A DNA stretch of 64,000 nt from the NCBI GenBank assembly GCA_026874595.1, contig CM049306.1, forward strand, positions 97,643,642 to 97,707,641, written 5' to 3'. Each line of letters opens with the position of its first letter. The stretch's first letter is position 1. A program made the translations under genes and the position numbers. This document shows, piece by piece, positions 23,446-36,963 of this stretch. Under the pieces are notes generated by a model. It worked only from the letters and a program-made list of their open reading frames with translations, did no database searches and had not been told where the DNA came from. The DNA comes from Sipunculus nudus. Lineage: Eukaryota > Annelida > Sipuncula > Golfingiida > Sipunculidae.

Positions 23446-25132
23446 AAAAATGCCATAGGTGACTGCATGGTGTTATTTGGAATATGTGACATTCTACCCA
23501 TCGATACAAGATTCTTATATCATCAGTAACTGCAAGTTAATTTCCTGTTATTATAAACTAACAAATTCCTTTTCTATTTTTCTTTAATTTGTTATTAAAA
23601 ACCAATAAAAATTTATTAATTTATTGTTTATTGTTATGTTGTTGGTTAAAACTACTAGATGAGTTGGGTTGGACACCTGGATCAACTGTGGCTGGCCATA
23701 AGCTGCCTGGATTCCTGTATGCCTCGCCTCAAGCGTGCATAATTTGATGAAAGGTCAACAAGGTCAACATACAGGTGACTCAAGAGGGGCTGGAGAGAGC
23801 CAAAGTCTGACAGGGTCTCATAAAAAACATTAATAAAAGCTACATTTTTTGGCCAATTTCTTTTAGCTTTCTAAACTAAAAAGCTGAAATCCTTATGTGT
23901 GCATGATATGAAAATTATATCAACAGTGCTCACGGGAAACAAACATGCCATGGTCACAGTTGGGCAAAATTTAAGATACTAATTTTATATTTATACTAAT
24001 AACTTATAAAATTTGAAAAATTCAGAACTAATTTTGGGTATTCAATTGAATCTTGATTAAATAATGTTACATCCCTGACAAAAAAATCTCTAGCTTCAAC
24101 AATGCCCTTGTTAAGGGAGTAAATATATTTCTTGATTTTTTACAAAGTGCATTATGTTTGGGCCCATAACTTAAAACAATTAAGCAATACTGACATCATT
24201 CTGGCATGTGCATAGAGAATGAAAAATATGTATATTATTTATGATTAAAGTCAGATCAGTGGTTTTGATATTAGGCAGTCTTGAAGTGTAACAATAGGTT
24301 TTTAATTGAAAAATGAAGTTTTTCATTAATATCTCGAAGGTATTAAGTCCTAGTAACCAAATTCTTGGCATGGTAGGGGATTTTGGAGACATCTAACTGT
24401 ATGCCGAATTTAAGGAACTTAGAGCTGAAGCTGGGGAGCTGAGCTCTTGCAAACTGCATAATACTAGCTTGATGTAAACAATATGTTACATGGTGCTTGA
24501 AAACTTGTTTAAAATCTACAGTTTTTGATCAACTGGTTTCAAATTTTTGGTGTTAACAGTTGAAATGCTAATAAAAACATGCTGTGAAAATTAAATCCAC
24601 AGTACTTACAGGAAAAAAACGTGCCATGGTCAAAGTTGGGCAAAATTTAAGGTACCAATTTTTTATTTTTATTAAAATTTTAAAAAATTTAAAAGATTTT
24701 CATCTAATTTTGGGTATACAATTTAATTTTGATTAATTAAAGTTATATTACTGGAAAAAAGGTCCATAGCTTTAACATTTTTTGTGTTAAGTTATCAAAT
24801 ATCTTTCCTGATTTTTTACAAAATGCATTATGTTTGGGCCCATAACTTTTTTAAATTAAATAATACAGACATAATTTCTGGCATGTACATAGGAACTATA
24901 TAGAGGAATATTTATGGTGAATATGAGGAAAAACAGATGAGTGGTTTTGATATTAGGCAGTCCTGAAGTGTGAAAATAGGTTTTTAATATAAAATTGAGG
25001 TTTTTCCTTAATTTCTCAAAGGAACGAAGTTGCAAAGACCCAGTTTTCGGCTTGGTAGGAGATCTTGGGGACATCTAACATTATGCCGAATTTCGGATTC
25101 CTAGGTCTTACGGTTTCAAAATGTGCCACATC

Positions 25133-25194
25133 TACGGACGGACGGACGGCACGACGGACGGACGGACGGACGGACAGACGGACGGACGACGGAC
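25133..25194 (+). repeat. (GGAC)n microsatellite of family A copy 2
   Basis: A GGAC run with a GCAC interruption, longer than in the other two copies. The minus-strand translation gives RPSV repeats, which are not a protein. Confidence 0.95.
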
Positions 25195-25209
25195 AATGGA
25201 CCACGACTA

Positions 25210-25240
25210 TAGCTCAGATGACTTATAGTCAGCTGAGCTA
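25210..25240 (+). other. Family A 3' terminal hairpin (copy 2)
   Basis: Same 31-nt structure as at 7016-7046, followed by an A-run. It does not end the A-type sequence here, because a further unit follows. Confidence 0.9.
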
Positions 25241-25245
25241 AAAAA

Positions 25246-26071
25246 CTGAGTGCAGGGAAGCCTGCTAGTAGTGGCCAAGCTGAGTCAAGGCAAGCTGCCT
25301 GGGGTCGGTTACATAATGCAAGTGAAGGCTGTACTACCAGGTGGGCTAGATGTAAACAACACTTGACATGGTGTATGGAAACTTGAATAAAAGCTGCTCT
25401 TTTCAATCAATTCCTTTGAAATTTCAGATTTTAAAAGATTAAATCCTTATGTATGTATGTTGTGAAAATTAAATCAACAGTGCTTTCAGGGAAAAAACGT
25501 GCCATTGCCAAAGTTGGACAAAATTTAAGGTATTGATTTTTTATTTATGCTAATAACTTGACAAATTTGCAAAATTCAGATCTAATTTTGGGTAAACAAT
25601 TAAATCTTGATTAAATCAAGTTATATTCCTGAAAAAATGTCTCTAGCTTCAGCAATTCTCATGTTAGGTGAGTAAATATATTTCCTGATTTTTTAAAAAT
25701 TGCATTATATTTGGGCCCATAACTTCAAAATAATACACAATACTGACCTAATTTTTAGTATATTCATAGAAAATGTATGGAAGTATATGAATACTAAATA
25801 TGATCAAAAACAGATCACTGGTTTTGATATTAGGCAGCCTTGAGGCGTAACAATGGCTTTTTTTGGAAAACGGAGGTTTTTCCTTAATATCTCGAAGGAA
25901 CGAAGTCCTAATGACCCAACTTTCGGTATGGTAGGAGATTTTGGGGACATTTAATGGTATGCAAAGTTTTGGATTCATAGGTCCAATGGTTTTAAAACCT
26001 GCCCTGTTAACGGCCGGACGGCTGGACGACGGACAAAGGACCACGACTATAGCTCAGATGACTTATAGTGC
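25246..26071 (+). mobile_element. Additional family A 3' unit after copy 2
   Basis: After the first hairpin, a third diverged unit repeats family A landmarks: GTGCCATTGCCAAAGTTGG at 25499, TTTGGGCCCATAACTT at about 25710, TTCCTTAATATCTCGAAGG at about 25880, then a degenerate GGACGG tract at 26014-26033. It ends GACTATAGCTCAGATGACTT, where the right hairpin arm is missing (TATAGTGCTTAATGG instead of TATAGTCAGCTGAGC). It may be an older A element that was joined end to end or used as a target. Confidence 0.65.
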
Positions 26072-29000
26072 TTAATGGGAAAAAACCCAGGACCTTCAAA
26101 AGTTGAACAACATAACCACAAAGCTGTGTCCTGCAATAGCTTTATATTTATTTACCTACATGTTACTTAATTTAAAAGGAAGCCTGTTTCACCTGAGTGC
26201 ATGTGTGTATATTGAATTTCATTTAAATAATGCTTTTATATCAAAAGAGGGCAGCAACATTTACATAACTTCCTAGGACTAGCAAATGAAATCATCTGAA
26301 ATGATAATGTAATTATGGCAACTTATTATGCTTGATTTACTTGTTGTGACTGTCTTTGATCCAGAGTATAAATACTGAGTGTCAAGTTTCACAAGACAAC
26401 CATAATCATGTGGTTCAATTCTTTCTGTGCCACTAGGAGTTATCTCAGACTCAGTTGAAAACCAAATTTAATTTAATGGTTCTTGATCAAAGTAGAGCCC
26501 TAAGCATATAAAGTAACTTGAAAAGCCAAACTTGAAGGGAGCCAAAGCTGAGATTTCATGGAATTTAATTCTAAATATTATTTTTGACTACAGTAAAAAT
26601 GCCCTGGATTAGCCTGGCTGTGCAGCAGTACAAATCTGATTCACAATTTATGATATAAAATTTATTTAATATGACTCTATAATAAATCTAGTTCTTAAAA
26701 AATAACCTAGTGGATTTAAAAATACTGTTGCATTTCTAAGATATTCTGCATATAATCTTTGTACCTTATTTTTAATTAGTTTGATATCCTGTTTATCCAT
26801 GATATCCTGTTTGTCAATAAGAGTTTAATCATACTTTCATTATCAGAAATTTTCAATAAGGATGAAAAGTAGATCATTATAAATATATGTTTCTAAAAAT
26901 ATAAAGTGACTGATTCATCTTATTAAACCCTTTCACTGATAACCATAAGAAATACATTTAAAATAAATAAAAACAGCCCTGATTTTTCATAAACTTATTC
27001 ATGTGAAGAATTCAAGGACTTAATTTTCAAGGAATTGCATGAACAAGACTTACTTTTTCACAGATATGTCATACATATGTACTTTTTTTTAATATCTGCC
27101 GATAATTTATCTCATATTCACAGTTTGTAGTACTAAATGGTCAATGTATGAATTAAAAATAAAGCTGAGATCAACAGGATATATATATATATATATATAT
27201 ACATATCTCTCAAGGACTGATTTCCATTTGCTTGAATACTTGAGGTTATATCAAGGCAGATAATAAGTAACAGCTCAATGTGTTATAAAATAAATACACA
27301 GACTTTACTGGAATATATTTAAAGGAAAACAGGCAGAAAGTATTGCTCTCCTTCAAAATTCAAAGATTTTTCAAGCCATTTTTAAAGGTATAGAACTTGT
27401 TACTACAAACTCAATACACCATAAGGTTTTAATGAACCCTGTATATCTTCCAACAATCTGATCTTCTACTAGCAGGTTTTTTACTGTATGTTCATTCACT
27501 CGGCCACACCTATTTGTACTAACCACTGGGTCATAATGAACAAGCTTTATGGTACTGGTATATAAAATTGCAAAGAGAAAAAATGATTACAAAGCCAGAG
27601 ATAATCAACCTTTCCTAGCCCAGAAGGCAAGCTAAGCATCTTTAAAGTCCTTTTAAACCCTGGGTAAGCCCTTTATGCTGTACTTGAACCTGGTGTGTGA
27701 TGTGATGTAGTCTATAAGGATATAACTTCATGAATCTGCTAATACTTGTGACAGTGTTCTCAGTGATTTCAAGCTGGCCACCATTTCATCTTTAATGTGC
27801 TTAGAATGTGAGATTCTCTAAATCCCTCACACTAAACCAGAGATTTACGTCCATGCAGCTGTGGCTTGAGGTCTCATGCCATGCAAGTACTGGTAATAAT
27901 TAGACCAGATGGCCCTTGTAAGACAACTTTTATTGATGTTTGTATTACGGTGACCATTTAGATCTCCTACATCTCCCAATCCATGTATAATGGATACTTA
28001 GTGAACATTTTGTTAGCATGTTGACAGTCACTTGGTACTTTCTGAATATGGTGTTGTTTGATTTACCCTTGTAAAAGACAGAGTCAACTTTAAAAAATGC
28101 CTAAAATGGTTTTTCTACAAAGCCCAAACATTAGATATTGCCATGCCAGTTAGGAATTTTTGTACCTATCTGATTGCAACTAGCCTATTGTTTAGAACAT
28201 AAGTGATCATAATGGCATGTACTCAATCTTGTTTCTTGGTGAAATATTTTTATATATTTTAATATTTCAACCCAGCTTGTTTTAAATAAATGTATGTCAT
28301 TTAAATAATAGGCAAGTTAATGTATTAGAAATCAATCAATGTGTCTATCAGAGATCCTCCAAACTTATAATTATGGACAGGTCAAGCCCCCCCCCCCAAA
28401 AAAAAAAAAAAAATTTGGACTAATTTTTTTAATATTTTCATCTTATACACAAAAGGAAACTAGTGTGCATAAGTGTAATATAATGGCAGGATAATGTGTA
28501 TGTAATGTGAGGCATGGCCATAAGCTTTTCTTATTCCTGAATACTGCAGCAATTTCTTGAATGATGTTAATTAATATCTTTTCTATAAAACATGTATGCA
28601 TTCAGACATTAGGTTATAATGACCAAACAACGAATAACTAGTCAGGAATCTGGTTCCATTGCATAACTCCTGCATGTGCTCAACTTTTTGTCTTGCATGA
28701 AATCTGGATAAATTTTGACTTGAACCAGTACACATGAAACGGGGAACCCCTATCCCTACAGAAACAAAATATGATCTCGAATATTTTCATGAATAAATGT
28801 GATTAATCATGCACTTGGACATAGTGAATCATAATGTTACAGGAAATTTGTAATTGAACACTTCCATTCTGAACATTCCAGTGTAACCACTATATTGAAC
28901 CAAAAAAAGTTGTGTTGGCTTTGCACCATGTACCATGGATTCAGAAAATGTTGCGAGTCTTTTTTGGTTTTTAAATGAAACTCTATTCTTTGCATTAACA

Positions 29001-30375
29001 TATTTGTAGATAAATTGTCCCTGAGTAGTTTTTAGTGTAGCTTACCCATTCTACTGATGATAGAACTCTAGTTGACATTTATTTCAGCATGAGAAGCGCA
29101 GTACAAATTGTTCAGCTGAATAAGATGAAGGAAAGAGCATATACCAGTGTAATAGCACTTTCTTAACAAAAAACATGTGTAAGTCCATCACTGCTGAAAT
29201 CTTTAATTTTTTACCTACAAATTAAAACAACCCCCCCACAGATGAATCAGAATATACTGTACATAATCACTTGGCATCACACCAGATCAGCCACTCCAAT
29301 GTGGCAGAACTACAGCTGTTACAAACCCCCTCATATACTGGCCATCACTGTAATAGTACAAAAGTCTTACTATCCCTGTGGTTTGCATGCTCTCATGATA
29401 ATCTTCCCATTTATTTATATTAAATCAGTATCCATGGCGAAAAAGTATTACTGGCTCAGCTGTGAAAGTTTAATTAATGATATTTATAAACAATGGTTAT
29501 TGTGAACTGGCAAATAACTAAAATATGTTCATTTTAGCCTTTGGGAGTGAAAATATTGGTTAAATTCTTATCATGAATTTATAATTTAAGCATGACAATG
29601 ATTTCTAACCAAAATGGGTTGAGACAATATACATAAAGCATGTTTGTACATTCTAAATAAATAAGAAAATTTAAGAGAAACAACTTTAGAGAGTTCATTT
29701 TAATTATATATTCACTTGTAGTCAATCATGGGTTACATACGTGCTGGATTTACAGTACAAAAGTCGTTGGTGAGCTCAAACTGCCCAGATGGATGGCCCT
29801 GGGATGAAATTTTCTTTAAAGACAAAAGTGGGCACTTAATTATTGTCAGTGCAGCCATTTTTTTAATATATATTGCAAAAAGTTACCAGAAATACATTGA
29901 GATCAGAGTTCATAGCCCACATGTTAATCTAACTGATGTTGTAATCCAGCCAAATCCAATCAACTTATAAATTTAAAACAGTTTCAATATTTGAGATGGA
30001 CTGCACATCTAAATACCAGTGGTTTAATACAGAGTACAAGATACTAAATGCTTGGTTTATAATTGTTTATTGAAAGGATGAAATATTACTATTTACTGAA
30101 GTCAACTTCATACAAGGACTGATTGTTTGTGCTTAACAAATGTGACTACAATTTGAAACATTTGTCAACAAGATTCCTGAAAAACCTAGGTTAACACCAA
30201 AATAACTTTTATTTTAAACCACTGATAATGGACTCTCAGTTTGAAAGCCTATAAAGAGTAATGTTGGCACTACAAGAAGACATCATTTGTGTGTTCAGAA
30301 ATGATTTTTCAGAGTGTCATGCTGGCTTGTGAATTAGTCTGACTGCCAAAAATAATAGGCAAGGCTAGTGACAGT
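26072..30375. other. AT-rich sequence, no gene seen
   Basis: It contains an (AT)n run at 27179-27200 and a C11/A16 homopolymer pair at 28387-28413. Otherwise there are only short anonymous ORFs. Confidence 0.5.
27179..27200. repeat. (AT)n microsatellite
   Basis: Eleven consecutive AT dinucleotides. Confidence 0.95.
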
Positions 30376-30562
30376 TAATTAACTGATATGTAGCGAGGAT
30401 TGAGAAACAGTAGAACACTGGGAAATATCTATAGGTTTGCCAGAGGTTATATAAATGCAATACATATCAGTAATTAACTGATATGCAGCCACGAATGAGA
30501 AACAGTGGAACACTGGGAAATATCTATAAGTTTGCCAGAGGTTATATAAATGCAAAATATGT
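30376..30562 (+). repeat. 95-bp tandem duplication
   Basis: Two copies of a unit with TTAACTGATATG, GAGAAACAGT-GAACACTGGG, AAATATCTATA and GCCAGAGGTTATATAAATGC are offset by 95 bp. Identity is high, with a few substitutions. Confidence 0.9.
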
Positions 30563-32835
30563 ATAACGGCAATGTGTTCATCTCTAATTAAGAATCTTAT
30601 CATGTCAATGAGTAATTATAACTGGAAAACATTAAGAAAGAGTTCACTTCTGGCAATACCATTTATTTCCTGAAGACTCCCCTGTCAATATAAATTCTTT
30701 TAAATCAATACTTTTTTTTTTACTATTTTCAAAAACACAACGAAACATAGTTATCCATCAAATATTTCATTGAAAATTATCTATTGAAACCAGACAAACA
30801 AACAGACATGGATAAATATGACTAATGTTAAATTTTAATGTCCAAGGTTAAAGTGAGCACCTGGAAATCAGAGTTCAAAGTTTTGACTAATAAGTCAGCT
30901 TATTATGCTGCTGCAAGGCTGCTGCAGTTAAAACAATAACTGATCAAACCTTTGCTGCCAAAATAAGTGATTGTGGGCAATTTAATTCAGTGACATTTAG
31001 AACTCCCTCATCTGGTTCAACTTCCCAATGTAAAAAATGTTGCATTAATTCACCAATAATACTAAAATGTAAGTACAGTGACTGTTGAAAACTTGATGAA
31101 GATACAATGAACACCGGGTTAGGCATTACCTATAGTGTAAATCTTCAGAGTTTCAATCTTTTATTCAATAATACTGAGCAGTAAAGGGTTACAGCAAAGG
31201 ATGCAAAATATTTGAGGTAAGATGAGAATTCACATCATATAAAATGTCAATACCCTTTACACCAATATAATGCCTGCATACTAAAATTTGCAATCTTGTC
31301 TCCTGAAATGCAGACAAGGTCTTGAAGAAAAGATAGCTATAAATATCAGAAAGTACAGCTAACATGAAATTAATACACCTCACAAAAGAAACAAAGTATC
31401 CATGAATTCCTGATTCCACAGCTTAGAAATCATTTGGACGTGTGGTACCGTACAACTTGTTCGGTCATTTCTTTTTATCAAACTGACATTTAGAGCAGAC
31501 AAGAACCATCTAATAGAACAGTGACAGCACACGAGAAGAAACCAAAATGACAACAGGTTCTCCACTAAAGTAATGTGATTCCTTCAGACAACTGACAGTG
31601 ATCATGCTCACTCAGGAATATCATGAAATATGAAACTGCATAAAAATGGCTGGACCACTTTAATTTTTAATCAGTTCTAGTTATAGAGCAGGTGTACAGG
31701 TAAATTCAAACCCTGGACAAAATCATCCCCTTCCCTCAGTTAAGTATCTCCAATGAGTCTGCAGCTACAAGACTGTCAAGGTGTAAAGATGTCTGTCTTA
31801 TGTGAATATTGTAAAGTGATCAAGTTCCTATAAACAGTCACACTTATTTTGTTAAAGTAATAGTGATCAGCAAAAGCCATTTGTATCTGGTAATATTATC
31901 ACTAAGCAAAAACAGATAATATGCTAACACTTTTTACTTAGTATAGTGGCAGCACTGGTTTTTAACCTACCATTAAAATTCTAAGAACTTTACCTGCCGA
32001 ATGATTAACCATGACAAGCTGTGGCCTGCACAGTTAAAAGAATTTGGTTCATTGCCCTGGAAGCTAGTGTTTCAATCATGTATCATGTGACTTAAATGTC
32101 AGAGTTGATAAATAACTTTACATGATAAAGTCTGAGGCTGTGATCCATATACATCACAGAGGCTTCCTGGATGAACAGGATCATCTTGACTGGTTTAAGT
32201 CTGGCAAATTATATAAAAGAAAATACAGCACACTAAAAACCATCAAGCCTTACTAATTGGTACAGATGGACTGCCTCCTGTCCTGTAAAAGCTTACTTAT
32301 ATTGGTCATTTATTAAGAACTAATCCAAGTTAATAATTTTCTCACACTTGGCTTGGTTACAGAAATTGTTTATACTGTTACTCAGCCAAAGATGCCCCAG
32401 GCTTTAGACATTTTGATCAACCCATTATATAATTACTGATGATGGCATGATCTTCCAGATTATGGAAAGGAAGGCCCATAAAAAAATCCTACAGAAAAGG
32501 TTGATTTTATTATGAACTCTCAAAAAACCTTCTATGGAAGTGTTTACTATTTTTCATTAGTAATTATACCACCACTTCATACAATGTATTTATATTAATA
32601 AAACCTGAAATAAGAAGATAACAGTTTCTTCACATTGCTCCACTATTAATGGCCAACATAACTTTTCTATGTGTAATTTACCAAATTTATATCATATAAT
32701 TCTTTCAGTCACAAAATGTTTATACAGAAAATTCTTTTTGCAAGAGTTTTTCTAATAGCCTGGAAAGTCTACACTACTGAAAGAGCTATAGACATAACAT
32801 ATGTGGCAAGGATGTAACAGAGAGATAGATCCTTA
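30563..32835. other. AT-rich sequence, no gene seen
   Basis: I see short ORFs only and no terminal repeats or tandem arrays. Confidence 0.5.
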
Positions 32836-33090
32836 GCCATAAGGTTTGAGGCCAGGATGCTATGGCAGAAAGGTCTCAGACCATAGCAGTTGTGGCCAGG
32901 ATATCTTGGGCAAACAGGTCCTTTGCTATAACAGTTATGGCGAGAATTTAATGGGCAAAAAGGTCCTTAGCCATAACAGTTGTGGCCAGGATTACATAGG
33001 CGAAAAGGTCCTTGTCCATAACAGTTGTGGATAGGATGTCATAGGAAGAAAGGTCCTAAGCCATAACAGTTGTGGCCGGGATATCTGGGA
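32836..33090 (+). repeat. 45-bp minisatellite, six units
   Basis: The segment CCATAACAGTTGTGGCC recurs at 32881, 32926, 32971, 33016 and 33061, exactly 45 bp apart, with an older unit at 32836. The unit length is a multiple of three. One forward frame therefore reads a 15-residue repeat (HNSCGQD, then IGEKVL) across about four units, stops at a TAG in the fifth unit and would stay open afterwards. There is no clear ATG start and no known protein match, so I treat it as a minisatellite. Confidence 0.9.
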
Positions 33091-33094
33091 CCAA

Positions 33095-36000
33095 AACTTT
33101 GTAATGGATGGTGAGGAAAATCCTGATAACTTAAAACTTGTTATCTTTTAATGATGATAGAAAAACATACTGCAGTTTTTAATATTTATTACCTTTGGGT
33201 AAGATATTGTAAGGCACTTCTTTGTACCATGTTGTCAGGAATACTTTGAGGAGACTTTAATTGTGACATTTATCTCGAACAGAAACTGGAATAATCGTAA
33301 TATAACAAAGTGTGTTGAAAATGTGCCTAATTAAGTGAATCTGATACTCTATACAGATGCTCTACCATGGACATTTTTACTTGGGTTGCGGAACATTTAC
33401 ACTTAACAACAACATTTAATCAATTTGATGAAAAAAAGTTAGCTTACCACTGAGATGATACATATATGTAAACCTAAACTTCATAATCAAGATTGCTGGT
33501 ATTTCAATTAATGTAATCCCCACAACCAACCAGCAACTCTTACTTTCCTGACCTAATGTATCAGAAACAAATAAGGTGATCATTTATTATTATGACATTA
33601 TCACAGGTCTCACACCTACACATGCCTTACCCAATGACCTTTCTTAAACCAAAATAAGGAGTTAACGTTTAAAAATAACTGCAACATACTATCTGCAATT
33701 GAGAGCCTTTGATGAAAGGTACATACAGTTTCTTATATGGATGTATGTTTGATGAAAGGTAACTTCTAGGCTTTAATTTAAGGGAATTGTGACCTTTTTA
33801 GAATGAGACTAAGACCACAAGAGCAATAAGTATCAAACTAAGACCAAACTGTGTCTGATATGATCTGCTGGAATATAATTTCAGAATAAACACTGTAGGT
33901 TGAACCATAATGATAAGATGAAATTGAATGTTATTTTTGGATTCAATCCCCAAACTTAAGTACTCATAAATGTGACATGGGCATTATAATTGAACTAAAA
34001 GTCAAAGAAAAATCAAGTAAATGTAAAAGAATACCACTGTATGGAACTATCAAAGTCATGAGAGGTTTAACACTGTAGTAAATGTTCTCCATATATGACA
34101 CTGTGAAATTATCCAATTTCATATAAAACCCAAACAAATATCAAGGCATATTCAGTGGATCAAGTATTTTTGGATGAACTACATCAGCTTCTGATGATTC
34201 TAATTCTCTTCAGACATCTGTATTTGAGAGTACAAATTAATCAATCAGATGTCATGGTAGGAACATCTTTATAGCACACTGCACTGATCTTCAAGCATCT
34301 GATCTACTTATGGTTCAAGACTGGTTCAATAGACAGTAATACCAAGTGCCACCCTGCAATAGCCCAGAAGGGAATCCCTGTCAGAACAGGGCCCACTGGC
34401 ATTTAACAGACTGAACTTAGCTACGGACTCTGGTAAGTTTATTGATGGAAACAGCATGAACCTGGTTGCTATCATCAAACTTGGTTGCTGTAACAGCCAA
34501 GATTGAAAGGTCCAGTAGAATGGTCAGTTTCAAGTGAGGATGGTTTGAAGTGCAGTGTCTGTGATGCAAAATAAACCATTAAATCTGCTGCTATTGGGAT
34601 TATAGATTCAACGACCCATACAACTTCAAAGGAGCCAAGGCTAGGTTGAATGAGCTCACTTCTGTCACCCAATTCAGTAGTCCCAGGCACATTGACATGT
34701 TATAATTCAGTGTACAACACCGCGTCCTGATCTTTTCAGGGCATTATCAGTTGGTATAATTTGTTATACATCATCGATGATCAATCATTAGACTCTCAAT
34801 GAAAATTTATTGTGGCCAAACATAAGAAAAAATACTATGCCATTTTACACATGGAAAGTGTTCTTGTATGAAATTTCTCAGACACTAAGATCTCTTTCAA
34901 ATGCTTGAATGAAATCTGCTAGCTCTTCAATGTAAAAGAAAACTCTTCAGTATCATCATGGCCATGTTTAGTCATCTCAATGATATTGTACACAAAACAT
35001 GATCCACTAATTACCTGAAAGAAATGATAATACATTTCTCAGAATGAGACATTTATCTTGAAAATGCCTGAGTGTTACTTAGAGTTTGTGTCCAACAATG
35101 GTTTATACAGCTCTGAATGGGATAAACAGAAACTTTTCTATAACCAAGAATCATAAAATCTGCTGGCATTTTATATATTGCAGCCTGTAAATCCTTAAAT
35201 TTTAGTTCTTTCTCAGTGTACTTCACAAACCAGAGATCATGATACTTGTGTTCTTATAAGAGAGTAATATCTGTGGATATAAATATGGGTAATAAGGTGA
35301 TCAGGCTTTATTCTTTGAAGGGTTCACTGAGATGCATATATTCTTGTGATATTCAGCTGTTCATATAAATTATGGTGGTTCTGGTGAATGATGCTGATTA
35401 AACCTTATGATAAAGAGGACACTGAACAGCCCAAAGATTGATTCCATGACCCGGGAGTAATGTTATCAAGCACAGGGGAAGAAATAAAGCTTAATGGTAG
35501 TTAGAGTGCTCATTGGCAGTGAAGACCTTAATTAAGCTGATTACTTCAAGAATATTTCCCAGGCCATTCAAAAGGTTATAAAACATTCCCCACATGAAGA
35601 CAAATTCTTTCAAGGCCTCTTATCATCTCACAACTTGTGTCTCTTTTTCTCTGTAAAAAGTTTTGCCAATTTCTGACAATTTGTCCAGTTACCCAGCTAT
35701 GAATTATTCTGTATTGGATTGGCAAAAATATTCCCTCTTAATCAATTTTATTGTATCTTAGAGCAATTGGGGAAAAATGAGTTCAGTTTTTGAAGAACTA
35801 ATTAATGCAAATCAATGAACAACTGCTGATTGTAAAAAGAAACACGCACTTCATGTTAAACCCTCTCTTTTGAATCTTCCAAGGTTTGAACTTTATCAAG
35901 TTTATGGTTTGAGTTGATTAAATAAAATATAAATAGCATCATCAAGGGCCTAAAATTGATTTTAAGTCTTTGGTCAATTTGATCAGGCCTGCTCCTGACG

Positions 36001-36960
36001 AATACTCCTGATCTGCAATCCACTTGAGAAGAATCATTAATTTGTTACATAATACAAGGAGTATCTTTAGAAGAAGGCAAATCTCCTTAATCGTTGTACA
36101 CAAATGTAGAAGAAATTAAGTTAGTTGTGTATTTGTCAGCAACCTTTAATGTTAATGGTTATAAAAAAATTGAAGTCTACATAACAAATCTTTATGTGTT
36201 TATCCTCCCAGTTGCTATCAGATTTCTTCGGCCTTGGTAGATCAATTATTATTTAAATATTAAGATATTGCCAATTAATATTGTAAGAGCCAGTTTAGGT
36301 CCTGTTGGTCTATCAAAAATTCACCATTTTGTAAATTTTATGGTAGACTGTCACAAAGACTAAATACTAACCCTAGATATAATACTCACAGGATAATTAC
36401 TTCCACTGTACTCAGATTCAATATAAATAATGACTCAAAAACCATAGTAATAATCCAAAGGAAAATTTTTCTCAAATAAAGTTCTTAAAATATCCAATTA
36501 CTCCAAACCTTGGGTCTTATTTTCTGAATATTACAGGATATAAGGCACCTTCCAATTTCACTCATATAAATAATGTACCTGTTCCCTGGGATAATTTCCT
36601 TGAGTACAAGAATGTCAGAGCCCTCTCCGAGGAAATTCACAAATTATAAGTATGTAAGAACATCTTCGGGGAAATGCACAAAACACCAGCAGTTTGAAAA
36701 TTCCTTGCAAAAATATCCAATAGAAATCAACAACATGGGAAAAGTATTCTCACAAGAATATCACTGTCAGTGTTAGAGTGTAAAGACATATAGCCCAATG
36801 AGCCATCATTTATTAAAACAAGCTGTTAGGAAAGGCCATCAGGTTAATTGTATATTCCATACCAAAGGGTCTCTTAACTTGACACCATGTAGTCACTTAT
36901 GCACACAGCATGTTTGTCATAGAGACTTCTGCTTTTCAATTTTACATAGCTTCATCTTAT
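33095..36960. other. AT-rich sequence, no gene seen
   Basis: No supported gene, array or terminal repeat was found. Confidence 0.5.
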
Positions 36961-36963
36961 TTT

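Larger units (their letters stand above)
20721..25240 (+). mobile_element. Family A element, copy 2, interrupted by family B
   Basis: The 5' end ACAAGGGACC is at 20721 and the terminal hairpin at 25210-25240. The sequence is nearly identical to copy 1 over long stretches. A complete family B element is inserted at 21575-23445, at the site corresponding to 5274 in copy 1 and 54716 in copy 3. Without the insert the length matches copy 1. The GGAC microsatellite at 25133-25194 is the longest of the three. A further partial A unit with its own decayed end follows immediately (25246-26071). Confidence 0.82.

Noticed and set aside
25016-25406. Minus-strand ORFs rich in RPSVRPSV
   Set aside because: They are translations of the GGAC microsatellite and flanking family A sequence.
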